From CAZKVU01 sp964556475 (GTDB lineage: Bacteria; Patescibacteriota; Microgenomatia; UBA1406; HO2-37-13b), in the NCBI GenBank assembly GCA_964556475.1, contig CAZKVU010000012.1, forward strand, positions 1 to 30,627: a stretch of DNA of 30,627 nt, written 5' to 3'. The notes below the pieces were generated by a model, which was given only the letters and a program-made list of their open reading frames with translations, did not search any database and was not told the DNA's origin. Positions 22,979 to 30,627 of the stretch are shown here, piece by piece; the stretch's first letter is position 1, and every line of letters starts with the position of its first letter. Made by a program: the position numbers and the translations under genes.

Positions 22979-24967
22979 ATGTATCTCATAATCGGCATCA
23001 TAACAACATTTGTAGCCTGGAGTTCATCATTTATAGCGGGATCGCAGCTGTACGACAGGAAAAAAGCCTCACTCATAGATCTATTATTATTTGGATTTCT
23101 GCTTTTCATTTTGCATATATGTGCAGTTATTTTGTTGTGCGGACTTATTGTAAAAAATCTTCATCCTGGATTATTAACAATAGTGAGCTTAGCTATTTCA
23201 ACCGTTATATTTGCCAGAAATGGAAGGAGCGATCGGGAATTATTCCATAGACTCCATATAGGAGCAAAGCGGTTTATTCATCAGGTAACACTCCACAGAT
23301 TCCTTGCAGTGTGTTTAGTTTTTTTTGCGTTATTTCAGGTGATTTCAATCGCTCGAATAGCAATAGCACCACCGAGCGTTTTCGATGCGCAGGTGTATCA
23401 TCTTCCGATCTCGATTAATTGGTTTCAGGACAATGAAATTCATGTATTTGATGATGTGCCTGTAGGGCGGTTTAATTACGCAACGAAATTGCCAAAAATG
23501 CTTAATTTCTGGCTGTTGGCGTTTACTCGGGGGAATATTGAGCTTATCGAATTAACTCAATATTTTGGCTTCATTCTCTTGATGATTTCGGTATACAGTA
23601 TTGCTCATTCGTTACGAAAGTCTACGTTCTGGAATACTGCGACAACAGTTTTTACTGCTTTTATTCCGATTTTGATCATTGAAATGCACACGTTACAGGA
23701 CCATATGTTGTTGGTAGCGCTGCATTTTTCGCTTATTAAGCTGATTTTGGATTATATTGATGGTAAATTTGCCTCGAAAGGCAAGGCAATCATTGCAATG
23801 AGTATTTCATCAGGTCTTTTGCTGGCAGGTAAATTTTCAGCTCCTGCACATCTTGCAGGTATTGGAGCGGTTTTTGGGATACTGTTCTGGCGAGATATAT
23901 TTAAACTTTTTACTCGTAAAACCATCGTTCATATTTTTGTTGGACTTTGCCTAATGTTTCTCATAGGTGGAATCTGGTATTTGTTCAATTACATCAATTA
24001 TTCTTCGATTTTTGGTCCAACTCATCCACAAGCGCTAAAAGAGAACATTTTGCTTACAAATATTATGCAAATGCCATACAGATTATTTGAATTTGACCAT
24101 CGATATACGCCTGATTTGATCAATATTTCAGGATACGGGCCTTTTGCTGTGACCGTGGGAGTGTTGCTGACTTTTGTGGCAGTGTTTGAAGCTGTATCAA
24201 GGCTAATACGCTCATTTTTCGGGAAAAAAATACTCAACAGTGAATCGGGAATAACAGATCGAAAGGTTGTTGCTCTGGTAGTTTCAAGCGTTTTATTGCA
24301 TATGTTTTATTTTTCAGTCTATTTAACGCCATATAATTACCGATTGCTGTCATTCACAGGAATTACGCTCATTATTGTGTCAATGTTTTATGCAGAAACA
24401 TCAAAGAGTGCATTGTTGAGGAGGTTCGTGCTCATTTTAGGGGTCATTTCTATGCTTTTTACTCTTGTTACAACAATTGATACAGATTATTTTAGTCGGC
24501 CCGTTAGGGCATGGAGAGATTATTTGCATTCCTATTCGAAAGATCGAACAATTGTCCGTTTTGATTACTCATCTGAGAAGTATAATCGTGATCGAAGTTT
24601 TGTGTTTATTGACCAGTTTGTACCAATAAATGAGCCTATTTTGTATATAACGCAGCATGAAATCGGATACGACGATGTCGTTGTTGCCGGTTATTATGAT
24701 AACAATTTGACGAGAAAGGCAGTGTGGGGAGGCAGTATTGAGCGTGAGCTTATGGTAAAAGGTGCTCCTGGACGGGTTCATTCATATTCTCAGTTTTTTA
24801 ACGATGATGGTACTGCAAACGGCGAGTTGGTTCCATTTATGAGGCAGAATCATATCTCGTATTTGCATAACAACATTGTTTTTTACTACAAAAATCCGAT
24901 TCTGCTAAGGCCCGGCGCCGAGTTTGTAGAGGTAACGAAGAATTTATACTATCTGAAGGCTCTATAA
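22979..24967 (+). CDS. GT-C-like polytopic membrane protein, putative glycosyltransferase
   Basis: 662 aa from the ATG at 22979. About 11-13 hydrophobic helices cover residues 1-515; a hydrophilic C-terminal domain (about 520-662) follows. In the first large loop, PPSVFDAQVYHLP (131-143) has the Asp...Tyr-His-Leu-Pro pattern seen in the catalytic loop of GT-C enzymes of the GT39/83-like superfamily (D136 is the likely catalytic acid). Those enzymes transfer a sugar from a polyprenyl-phosphate donor outside the membrane. Acceptor and sugar are unknown. It partners with the small anchored protein upstream. The GT2 enzyme at 27 kb could supply its lipid-linked donor (inference). Confidence 0.7.
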   Translation: MYLIIGIITTFVAWSSSFIAGSQLYDRKKASLIDLLLFGFLLFILHICAVILLCGLIVKNLHPGLLTIVSLAISTVIFARNGRSDRELFHRLHIGAKRFIHQVTLHRFLAVCLVFFALFQVISIARIAIAPPSVFDAQVYHLPISINWFQDNEIHVFDDVPVGRFNYATKLPKMLNFWLLAFTRGNIELIELTQYFGFILLMISVYSIAHSLRKSTFWNTATTVFTAFIPILIIEMHTLQDHMLLVALHFSLIKLILDYIDGKFASKGKAIIAMSISSGLLLAGKFSAPAHLAGIGAVFGILFWRDIFKLFTRKTIVHIFVGLCLMFLIGGIWYLFNYINYSSIFGPTHPQALKENILLTNIMQMPYRLFEFDHRYTPDLINISGYGPFAVTVGVLLTFVAVFEAVSRLIRSFFGKKILNSESGITDRKVVALVVSSVLLHMFYFSVYLTPYNYRLLSFTGITLIIVSMFYAETSKSALLRRFVLILGVISMLFTLVTTIDTDYFSRPVRAWRDYLHSYSKDRTIVRFDYSSEKYNRDRSFVFIDQFVPINEPILYITQHEIGYDDVVVAGYYDNNLTRKAVWGGSIERELMVKGAPGRVHSYSQFFNDDGTANGELVPFMRQNHISYLHNNIVFYYKNPILLRPGAEFVEVTKNLYYLKAL

Positions 24968-24980
24968 CTTCAAACAGGTG

Positions 24981-24986
24981 TATAAT
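24981..24986 (+). promoter_or_regulatory. -10 box for the Nudix gene
   Basis: TATAAT, 6 nt before the ATG at 24993; leaderless, and the reason not to use the GTG at 24978. Confidence 0.55.
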
Positions 24987-24992
24987 ATTCCG

Positions 24993-25562
24993 ATGTCTGA
25001 ACTACGAAGGGCAGGTTGTTATGCTGCTCGACGAACTCATCACGGTGCTCGAGAAGTATTACTTACACAGCGTGCATATATAAATTCGCATACGAATAGA
25101 CCCATGTCATCGCCAGGTGAATATGTATTTCCAGGTGGACACGTTGAAGGTCGGGAAACTGAAGTGGCTGCAGCTATGCGTGAGTTCAGGGAGGAGCTCG
25201 TTTATGGTGGAGAGATGTATGGTTCAATCTGGTTTCATACGGCTCGACAAAGAAGCATGCCCCATCGTGTGCGATATAGAGTGCAGTACTTTGCTGGATT
25301 TCTTGACCCAGACCCTGAATTTTCACTTGTTGAGGGTGGTGAGGTTATTGCATATCAATGGTTAACGCCCCAGGATGCTCTTGATCTTATTCGTTCTGAT
25401 GAGTTTAATAGGAGACAGCTCGAGGCTTTTGAAGAGCATTCTCTACATGATCCACGTTATGGAATGTATGCTGTGCGAGATCGCCGTATGCCCTTTGGAA
25501 CAATGAGTGCACTTGAGGTTCTCATAAACCATGCACAATACAATGCCCCAATTGAGATATGA
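24993..25562 (+). CDS. Nudix hydrolase
   Basis: 189 aa. The Nudix box is complete: G49-x5-E55-x7-R63-E64-F-R-E67-E68-L, with PGGH just before. It hydrolyses a nucleoside diphosphate linked to another moiety. The substrate cannot be read from the motif; the longer C-terminal part (about 110-189) with YQWLTPQDAL is common in several subfamilies. It sits between envelope glycosylation genes, so a sugar nucleotide is one possibility, but housekeeping clean-up is equally likely. Confidence 0.9.
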   Translation: MSELRRAGCYAARRTHHGAREVLLTQRAYINSHTNRPMSSPGEYVFPGGHVEGRETEVAAAMREFREELVYGGEMYGSIWFHTARQRSMPHRVRYRVQYFAGFLDPDPEFSLVEGGEVIAYQWLTPQDALDLIRSDEFNRRQLEAFEEHSLHDPRYGMYAVRDRRMPFGTMSALEVLINHAQYNAPIEI

Positions 25563-25607
25563 AGATGAGTTTAGAGAAATTTAATATTTAGGGTGTATCA
25601 TGTTTGC

Positions 25608-25793
25608 ATGATTATCTCAAACGTAATCTTTTCGGAGTTCTTTGTAAATATTTCGGCAGCTTGGTTTTCAGCTTTGTTTATTGGACCATTTAAACTACAT
25701 GGAGATCGTTACCTCAATATTACTTTTGTTATACTTAATACAAGCGCCGTACTATTATCATTAATAATTGCAACTTTCTTAAGAACATCATGA
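25608..25793 (+). CDS. Small membrane protein (61 aa), two helices
   Basis: ATG at 25608, with TATCAT 6 nt upstream. Two hydrophobic helices at about 3-30 and 40-57 separated by a short polar loop with Lys, His, Gly, Asp, Arg. Family not recognised. Its TGA overlaps the ATG of the next tiny gene (ATGA), so the pair is coupled. Confidence 0.5.
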   Translation: MIISNVIFSEFFVNISAAWFSALFIGPFKLHGDRYLNITFVILNTSAVLLSLIIATFLRTS

Positions 25794-25897
25794 ACAAAGA
25801 AACATTTGCAAAACTAAATGTTCAGATCGCAATCGCATATGGAATTTTCCTTATTATTTTCCTGTTAATGTATATTGCTTTCAAAGTTCTGAAGTAA
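25790..25897 (+). CDS. Tiny single-pass membrane protein (35 aa)
   Basis: ATG at 25790 overlapping the previous stop. 35 aa: polar MNKETFAKLN, then a hydrophobic helix (about 11-31) and a basic end FKVLK. Composition is host-like and AT-rich, unlike island 2. Convergent with the LAB_N gene, 12 bp away. Confidence 0.5.
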   Translation: MNKETFAKLNVQIAIAYGIFLIIFLLMYIAFKVLK

Positions 25898-25909
25898 GAT
25901 GACTTTTGC

Positions 25910-26331
25910 TTAGCTCTTTCGGGCGATAATCAGATTCCGTGAATATAGGAGAATTTGCAGGCATCCGGTAATCAGAAATACAAGGTCTGNNNNNNNNNNN
26001 NNNNNNNNNNNNNNNNNNNNNNNNNNNNNNNNNNNNNNNNNNNNNNNNNNNNNNNNNNNNNNNNNNNNNNNNNNNNNNNNNNNNNNNNNTTCCGTGAATA
26101 TAGGAGAATTTGCAGGCATCCGGTAATCAGAAATACAAGGTCTGAGCGTACAAATGCATAAATAAGGACCATAATGGCACCTGTAAGGCTAAGATACCAG
26201 AAAACTTTTGGGATAACGACTTTCTGATGTTTTTCTGAGTAGTACCATTGCAGGATAAAGCGAAGGAAGAATAAACCTTGGGCAGTAATTCCCCAGATTG
26301 TCCAGAAATCAACGGTGAATCTATTCAACAT
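25910..26331 (-). CDS. LAB_N (lipid-A-disaccharide-synthase N-terminal-like) small membrane protein, split by assembly gap
   Basis: With the 100 N and the second 55-nt copy removed (155 nt), the frame reads through as an 88-aa protein. It has three helices and the LAB_N signature: W-T-x-W-G near 10-14, FFLRFILQWYYSEK (21-34), P-x-V-FWYLSLTG (41-51), YAFVRSD (58-64) and YSRNLI near the end. LAB_N proteins are small SMR-like membrane proteins commonly found beside GT2 polyprenol-phosphate glycosyltransferases and may help flip or present the lipid-linked sugar (inference). It is the last gene of the minus-strand operon, 13 nt after the methyltransferase. Confidence 0.8.
25935..26144. other. Assembly gap of 100 N flanked by a 55-nt duplication
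   Basis: 25935-25989 and 26090-26144 are identical, with exactly 100 N (25990-26089) between. Same artefact as at 17.7 kb. It falls inside the LAB_N gene. Confidence 0.9.
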
Positions 26332-26344
26332 ACTCTTTAATATC

Positions 26345-27019
26345 TTACTTCTGTAAAAATAACATGCTCCATGGGAACGGGCTATTATCCTTCAGCACAG
26401 TGAATCCTGCTTTTTGCACAAACTGAACAAATTGCCCTCGTGTCCAATGGTTGAGATGACCAGGCGTATTTCCTCCATCCTTAATATATTTCATGCGGGC
26501 AAGATTAAGAAAGCGCCATATTGGTTCATTTGGCACGCTTACAATGGCATATCCACCTTTTCGTAGTATTCGATACAGCTCTGCAATACCTTTATCAGGA
26601 TTTTCGAGATGTTCGAGAACTTCACAGCATACAACCGCATCGAACGAGTCGCTCTTGTAGCTCACTTTTTCAGCATTTTCATTTTTTATGGTGACCTGCG
26701 AGAAACCTGCAAGTTTTTTTCGTGCAAGTTCGTTCACACGCTCTGATAAATCACAGCCGTCAATGGTTGCTTCAGGGTACATTTCAATGAGAAGTGCAAT
26801 CAAATCACCTTCGCCCGAACCAATTTCTGCAATATGCTGAGGTTGTTCAAACATTCGGGTGAGCTGCATAAACTTCGTTAGGAATCCCTTCATTAAATAA
26901 GCAGAGATCGGGTTTGTAGCATTGTACTTATCTTCATAATTGCCATCAACAAAGCCAATTTCCTCGTAATTATCTCTGTTTTGTAATTGAGTTTTAATTT
27001 CTTTATTGCTGTCGTTCAT
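26345..27019 (-). CDS. SAM-dependent class I methyltransferase
   Basis: 224 aa from the ATG at 27019, inside the end of the GT2 gene (17-nt overlap); a TTG at 27031 is an alternative. Motif I is E65-IGSGEG (65-71), the acidic residue after strand 2 is D90 (GCDLSE), then FDAVVCCEVLEHLENP and the LRKGGYAIVSVPN motif typical of Methyltransf_11/UbiE-like enzymes. The acceptor is unknown. In this operon it may methylate a lipid-linked or surface sugar (inference). Confidence 0.88.
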   Translation of the reverse strand: MNDSNKEIKTQLQNRDNYEEIGFVDGNYEDKYNATNPISAYLMKGFLTKFMQLTRMFEQPQHIAEIGSGEGDLIALLIEMYPEATIDGCDLSERVNELARKKLAGFSQVTIKNENAEKVSYKSDSFDAVVCCEVLEHLENPDKGIAELYRILRKGGYAIVSVPNEPIWRFLNLARMKYIKDGGNTPGHLNHWTRGQFVQFVQKAGFTVLKDNSPFPWSMLFLQK

Positions 27020-27929
27020 AGATTTTTTCAAGTATTTTTCTGTTATGCGATATAAGATCTGCGATAACGCCTAAAAATATCGTATTTACACCGGTAATAA
27101 TTAATATGGCGGCTAGGATGAGTGACTGAATGTGGCCAAATCCGAGTCCGTTCATAAAATAATACACGAAACGGACGCCTAGTATTGCACCGAGAATTAT
27201 AAGAAATGAGCCAGTGAGCAAAAGCACTTTGAAGGCCTTATACATCATGACTGACCGGATGATGGTTGCAACTGATTTTTTGACATGCGAACCGACGCTT
27301 GAAATAAGTTTTGATTCACCAACTTCACGACGCTTGAATGTGATAGGCACTTCAGCGACCGAAAGATTTTTATTGCCTGCTTGAATGATTGTTTCGTGTG
27401 TATAAGTGTGTTCAGAGAGCAATATAAATTTTTTAGCGGCATTGCGTGTAAATGCTCGGAAACCACTTGACGCGTCATTTAATTCTGTACCGGAGATTGT
27501 CCGGACAAATGCACTGCCGAGCATGTTTCCGTATTTTTTTGATGTCTTCATCCACGATAATTTTTGCACTTGTCTGTCACCATTCACCATATCAACGCCC
27601 GCATGAAGAATCGGCTGAATAAGGTTAATAATTTCACTTTGGTCGTATTGATTATCTGCATCAGTGTTGACGATGATGTCGGCCCCTCGGGCAAGTGCCT
27701 CATCGAGAATTCTTGCAAATGTTTTTGCCAAGCCTAATTTACGTTTGTTCGATAATACATAGTTTGCGCCGGCATTTTGAGCCGATTCAATTGTATTATC
27801 TGTTGAACCATCGCTGATGACCAGTACCTCAACGACATCGACTCCATCAATATGACGCGGAATTGAGTGAATAACATCTGCAATTGTTTTTTCCTCATTA
27901 TGTGCGGGAATAGTTACGATCAGTTTCAT
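27003..27929 (-). CDS. GT2-family polyprenol-phosphate glycosyltransferase with two C-terminal membrane helices
   Basis: 308 aa. The GT-A fold has PAHNEE near residue 8-13, DGSTDN at 40-45, DADNQY (90-95) with the metal-binding D-x-D, and DASSGFRAF for the acceptor region. Two helices at about 229-251 and 268-290 follow, as in DPM1/GtrB-like enzymes that load a sugar from a nucleotide onto undecaprenyl phosphate. The -10 TACAAT is 6 nt before the ATG. It overlaps the methyltransferase gene and lies 22 nt after the GH15-like gene. Confidence 0.9.
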   Translation of the reverse strand: MKLIVTIPAHNEEKTIADVIHSIPRHIDGVDVVEVLVISDGSTDNTIESAQNAGANYVLSNKRKLGLAKTFARILDEALARGADIIVNTDADNQYDQSEIINLIQPILHAGVDMVNGDRQVQKLSWMKTSKKYGNMLGSAFVRTISGTELNDASSGFRAFTRNAAKKFILLSEHTYTHETIIQAGNKNLSVAEVPITFKRREVGESKLISSVGSHVKKSVATIIRSVMMYKAFKVLLLTGSFLIILGAILGVRFVYYFMNGLGFGHIQSLILAAILIITGVNTIFLGVIADLISHNRKILEKIYERQQ

Positions 27930-27935
27930 GCGTTT

Positions 27936-27941
27936 ATTGTA
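27936..27941 (-). promoter_or_regulatory. -10 box for the GT2 gene
   Basis: TACAAT on the minus strand, 6 nt before the ATG at 27929, in the short gap after the GH15-like gene. Confidence 0.45.
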
Positions 27942-27951
27942 TCACACCAGC

Positions 27952-29040
27952 TCACAATTTGTCTTGTTGCTGAGCCTCTGCTTGAAGGTTACGATGGCTC
28001 ATTTCAAATAAGGCAACAATGAAAAGTGATTCGCTCCAGCCAAGCGGGGTATTATCATTAAACTCATCTGAATTTGAGAAATAGAGTTCTGGCATGCCTT
28101 GCTCTGTATCATCTGCAATAAGATCTTTTAATAACTTTTGAGCCTTTTCCTTATTGCCCATGACACCATATATTATTGAAAGCCAGGCTAGTCCAAAAGT
28201 CCATTCAGCTTCCTCACTAAAGCCATCATTATTTTTATTGTAATAATGATCGCCTTTATACCGGATAACGCCTCGATTTTTTCGTAAATGGTATTCAACA
28301 TTGGTTAAAATGTGATCTCTTTGCTCATCATTAACCACATCATACGGCCAGATTAATGACAATAACGCCAGATCAACAAATTTTGATTCCGATTCACGCG
28401 GCAATAGCTCACGGAGTGCCTTTTCGCCTTTTTGGATCAGCTCAACAGGAACAGTAATGCCCGGAACGCCTCGAAGCGCTCGTAATCCTGCAACACACGC
28501 GCCGACAGATGAAGCATGCAGCTCTTCGCCGCCTTCCCACATACCACTATCCGGGTCATCCCAATATTCAATCGATCCCAAATACATAATAAGTTTGTTC
28601 ACAATACGAACCCGATCATGATTTTTTAATACAGAATGATTCGTCTGGCGTTCAAGCTGGCCAATGCGGAATAAGATGCAGCCGATTGCATCATTTTGTT
28701 TGTTGCCCCATTCTTCCCAGAATTCATCAAATGTTTCAGGGTGAAAACGAGCATGAATATATTGATAACTAGCGGTAGGTTTCTCGCGAATTGCCCAGTC
28801 GATTTTCTCCTCATGTTTCAGGAATATCGCCAAAATCGCATCGTATGTTTTTTCAACCGTTTTCCAGTCGCCAATAACCTCAAAAGCGATGGTTTCGTAG
28901 AAATTATCACGCAACCAGGACTTATCATAACCCGTTGGAACATCCTGCTTTGAAGCAAGAAAAAGGCCAGAGTCCATTTGAAGGCCCTTCAGAATGTCAA
29001 TATGTCGGTCAATGAGTTGTTGATATGTCAGCCGGGCCAT
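27952..29040 (-). CDS. GH15-like (alpha/alpha)6-barrel protein, glucoamylase family
   Basis: 362 aa from the ATG at 29040 (TACACT 6 nt upstream; an in-frame ATG at 29064 lies before that promoter). The N-terminal YDKSWLRDNFY, the middle WDDPDSGMWEGGEELHASSVG with its acidic W-E (likely catalytic-acid region), EEAEWTFGLAWL and the C-terminal NDNTPLGWSESLFIVAL match GH15/phosphorylase-kinase-type barrels. No signal peptide, so it is cytoplasmic and may act on storage glucan or trehalose-like sugars; some relatives have lost catalysis. Short compared with secreted GH15 enzymes, which carry an extra N-terminal beta domain. First gene of the GT2/methyltransferase/LAB_N group. Confidence 0.8.
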   Translation of the reverse strand: MARLTYQQLIDRHIDILKGLQMDSGLFLASKQDVPTGYDKSWLRDNFYETIAFEVIGDWKTVEKTYDAILAIFLKHEEKIDWAIREKPTASYQYIHARFHPETFDEFWEEWGNKQNDAIGCILFRIGQLERQTNHSVLKNHDRVRIVNKLIMYLGSIEYWDDPDSGMWEGGEELHASSVGACVAGLRALRGVPGITVPVELIQKGEKALRELLPRESESKFVDLALLSLIWPYDVVNDEQRDHILTNVEYHLRKNRGVIRYKGDHYYNKNNDGFSEEAEWTFGLAWLSIIYGVMGNKEKAQKLLKDLIADDTEQGMPELYFSNSDEFNDNTPLGWSESLFIVALFEMSHRNLQAEAQQQDKL

Positions 29041-29046
29041 GGAATT

Positions 29047-29052
29047 AGTGTA
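29047..29052 (-). promoter_or_regulatory. -10 box for the GH15-like gene
   Basis: TACACT on the minus strand, 6 nt before the ATG at 29040. Confidence 0.4.
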
Positions 29053-29129
29053 ACGAAAGCACAAAAGTGAATCAAGAGATGTATTGTGATATGGTTGACG
29101 CGGGAGGCTTTTAGTGATTAAATGGAGGT

Positions 29130-29369
29130 ATGGTCGATATAGATCCTACCTCAAACGATGTAGCGCCTACTGCTGGAATCCCAACAACACCTGCAGAGCG
29201 AAGAGCTTTGAGATTGGAGCAGGCGCGAAGGAATTATAATCGCGATCGATACAATCCGGAAGCAGCACGGTCAATTCCATCTTTTAGAGAATCGCTGCAA
29301 AGAATGATGAAAGGTGCATATCGTCGAGTTGTACCTTCTGCTCAGGATGAGAAAGAAAAGGCTGCATGA
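29130..29369 (+). CDS. Small basic protein, unknown function
   Basis: 79 aa, strongly Arg-rich in the middle (about 23-65) with Asp/Pro/Thr-rich ends and no hydrophobic segment. Could bind nucleic acid or be disordered; no family recognised. GGAGGT touches the ATG directly, with no spacer, so it is not a functional SD; a weak -10 (TTAAAT) precedes by 6 nt, as at the leaderless genes. Divergent from the GH15-like gene. Confidence 0.5.
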   Translation: MVDIDPTSNDVAPTAGIPTTPAERRALRLEQARRNYNRDRYNPEAARSIPSFRESLQRMMKGAYRRVVPSAQDEKEKAA

Positions 29370-29441
29370 CTTTATTTCATTAATGTCTGATAACTGTCAA
29401 GTACTGCATGCATGCATCGGCGTATCATCTGATGTAATATT

Positions 29442-30627
29442 ATGAAGAAGCTGTATACCTCCTATGTTTCTCAAACGATTCCGGCTTCACCTCTTCGTGC
29501 ATTTATCCCATTTGCAGAAGAAGCAAAGAAGAAAGGCAGACACATTTATCACCTTAATATAGGTGACCCTGATATAAAAATGCCGCAGGTTATGTATGAT
29601 TTTTTGCGTAACTGGGATAAGAATCCGGTTCCATATTCTCATTCACAGGGAGAACCCGAATTGATAAAAAGCCTCCTGTGGTATTACAGTGGATTTGGGT
29701 TTAGTTTTCTTAAACATGAGAATATTCAAATAACACTTGGTGGATCAGAAGGGCTTTTATGGTCGTTTATGAGTATTTGTGATCCTGACGATGAGATCTT
29801 GACATTCGAGCCATATTACACGAATTACAATAGTTATGCTGTTGTCGCACGAGCAAAACTTATTGGCATAAAGACAAACATTGAAAATGGCTTCCATCTA
29901 CCTGAACGAAAGGAGATAGAGTCTCGGATTACAAGTAAAACGCGTGCTATTTTATTTTCAAACCCTTCAAATCCAACAGGAACAGTATATACACGAGATG
30001 AGCTTGATATGCTCGCTGATATTGCTGAAAAACATAACCTTTATATCATTGCAGATGAAGTTTATCGGGAATTTGTCTATAACGGAACTCAAGCAATCTC
30101 AATGCTCGAGTATGCTGAAAAAATGCCAGACGCCATCATTGTTGTAGACAGTCTTTCAAAGCGATACAGCTTGTGTGGTGCGAGGCTTGGCAATATTGTT
30201 TCGCTCAATGACGATCTTATGGCGACATTTTTGAAGTTCGGACAAGCACGTTTATCTGCAGGAACCATTGGTCAGCGTATGGCCGCAACGTTGAATCAAG
30301 TCGAACCACCATATTTTGACAATATCGTTGAGGAATATGGAAAGCGTCGGGAGATTATTGTGAAAGGCCTTAAAAGTATTCCTGGCGTTGTATGTAGCGA
30401 GCCGGAAGGTGCATTTTATGTTATCGCAAAGTTGCCGGTTGATGACGCGGCAGACTTTACAAAGTGGCTGTTAACCGATTTCAACGATAATAACGAAACG
30501 GTTATGGTGGCACCGGCTGCAGGTTTTTATAACACGCCGGGAAGCGGTACAGATGAAGTTCGAATCGCGTACGTTTTAAACACTGAGGCTCTAGAAAGAT
30601 CTGTTGAGATTTTGAAAAAGGCCTTAG
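29442..30627 (+). CDS. Class I/II PLP-dependent aminotransferase, C-terminus cut by window edge
   Basis: 395 codons seen with no stop; probably almost complete since family members are about 390-400 aa. Fold-type I motifs: N-I-GDPD (about 39-45), YSHSQGEPEL near 65, GGSEGLL, SNPSNPTGTVY, IADEVYREFVY and the PLP lysine K240 in SLSKRYSLCGARLG, plus the C-terminal Arg region DEVRIAYVL. It moves an amino group between an amino acid and a 2-oxo acid; aspartate or aromatic substrates are possible but cannot be separated here. Start chosen as the ATG at 29442, giving the usual N-terminal length. Confidence 0.93.
   Translation, partial: MKKLYTSYVSQTIPASPLRAFIPFAEEAKKKGRHIYHLNIGDPDIKMPQVMYDFLRNWDKNPVPYSHSQGEPELIKSLLWYYSGFGFSFLKHENIQITLGGSEGLLWSFMSICDPDDEILTFEPYYTNYNSYAVVARAKLIGIKTNIENGFHLPERKEIESRITSKTRAILFSNPSNPTGTVYTRDELDMLADIAEKHNLYIIADEVYREFVYNGTQAISMLEYAEKMPDAIIVVDSLSKRYSLCGARLGNIVSLNDDLMATFLKFGQARLSAGTIGQRMAATLNQVEPPYFDNIVEEYGKRREIIVKGLKSIPGVVCSEPEGAFYVIAKLPVDDAADFTKWLLTDFNDNNETVMVAPAAGFYNTPGSGTDEVRIAYVLNTEALERSVEILKKAL

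Overview
The window looks like a piece of a Patescibacteria (CPR) genome, most likely Microgenomates (OP11). The reasons are its AT-leaning, tightly packed genes, TGA used as a stop (so not the Gracilibacteria/Absconditabacteria code), many unrecognised membrane and secreted proteins, and an Arg-Asn-Arg-Ala motif just after the N-terminal membrane segment of two surface proteins, which I associate with OP11 proteins (inference). Most genes have a -10 hexamer only 6-8 nt before the start codon and no Shine-Dalgarno sequence, so leaderless transcription seems to be the rule. No tRNA, rRNA, CRISPR array or transposase was seen. The scaffold has two 100-N gaps, each flanked by the same 55 nt on both sides, which is an assembly artefact.

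Layout. 1-4.4 kb: a DUF11-type protein cut by the left edge, then three tandem Ser/Cys-rich membrane-anchored surface proteins (two share an Fn3-like domain, two share a C-terminal Cys motif). 4.4-7.2 kb: small membrane protein, GH18-like glycosidase, dprA (convergent, overlapping). 7.2-8.7 kb: GC-rich island 1, on the minus strand, with its own promoter, structured leader, a secreted 208-aa protein, about 550 nt of densely folded 3' RNA and two tandem intrinsic terminators. 8.84-8.94 kb: candidate ~65-nt sRNA divergent from metG. 9-12.8 kb: metG, RDD protein, PBP2. 12.8-14.6 kb: secreted clan GH-A-like protein with a dockerin-like tail, divergent from PBP2 across a palindrome. 14.7-17.7 kb: rpe-like and rpiB, then a polytopic membrane protein and a TatD hydrolase. 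17.7-20.4 kb: large HD-domain protein and a partner. 20.5-21.3 kb: GC-rich island 2, a sigma70-type promoter, a folded leader and a run of tiny membrane-protein ORFs with strong Shine-Dalgarno sites. 21.4-25.9 kb: ychF, a GT-C-like membrane protein with a small partner, a Nudix hydrolase and two tiny membrane proteins. 25.9-29.0 kb: a minus-strand operon GH15-like, GT2, methyltransferase, LAB_N protein. 29.1-30.6 kb: a small protein and a class I aminotransferase cut by the right edge.

How it fits together. The host genes are mostly cell-envelope functions (peptidoglycan transpeptidase, glycosidases, polyprenol-linked glycosyltransfer, surface adhesin-like proteins) mixed with housekeeping genes (metG, dprA, ychF, tatD, rpiB/rpe). 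The two GC-rich islands differ from the host in base composition and in translation signals (strong SDs instead of leaderless starts) and look like inserted, self-contained expression cassettes. They are the best candidates for something undescribed.
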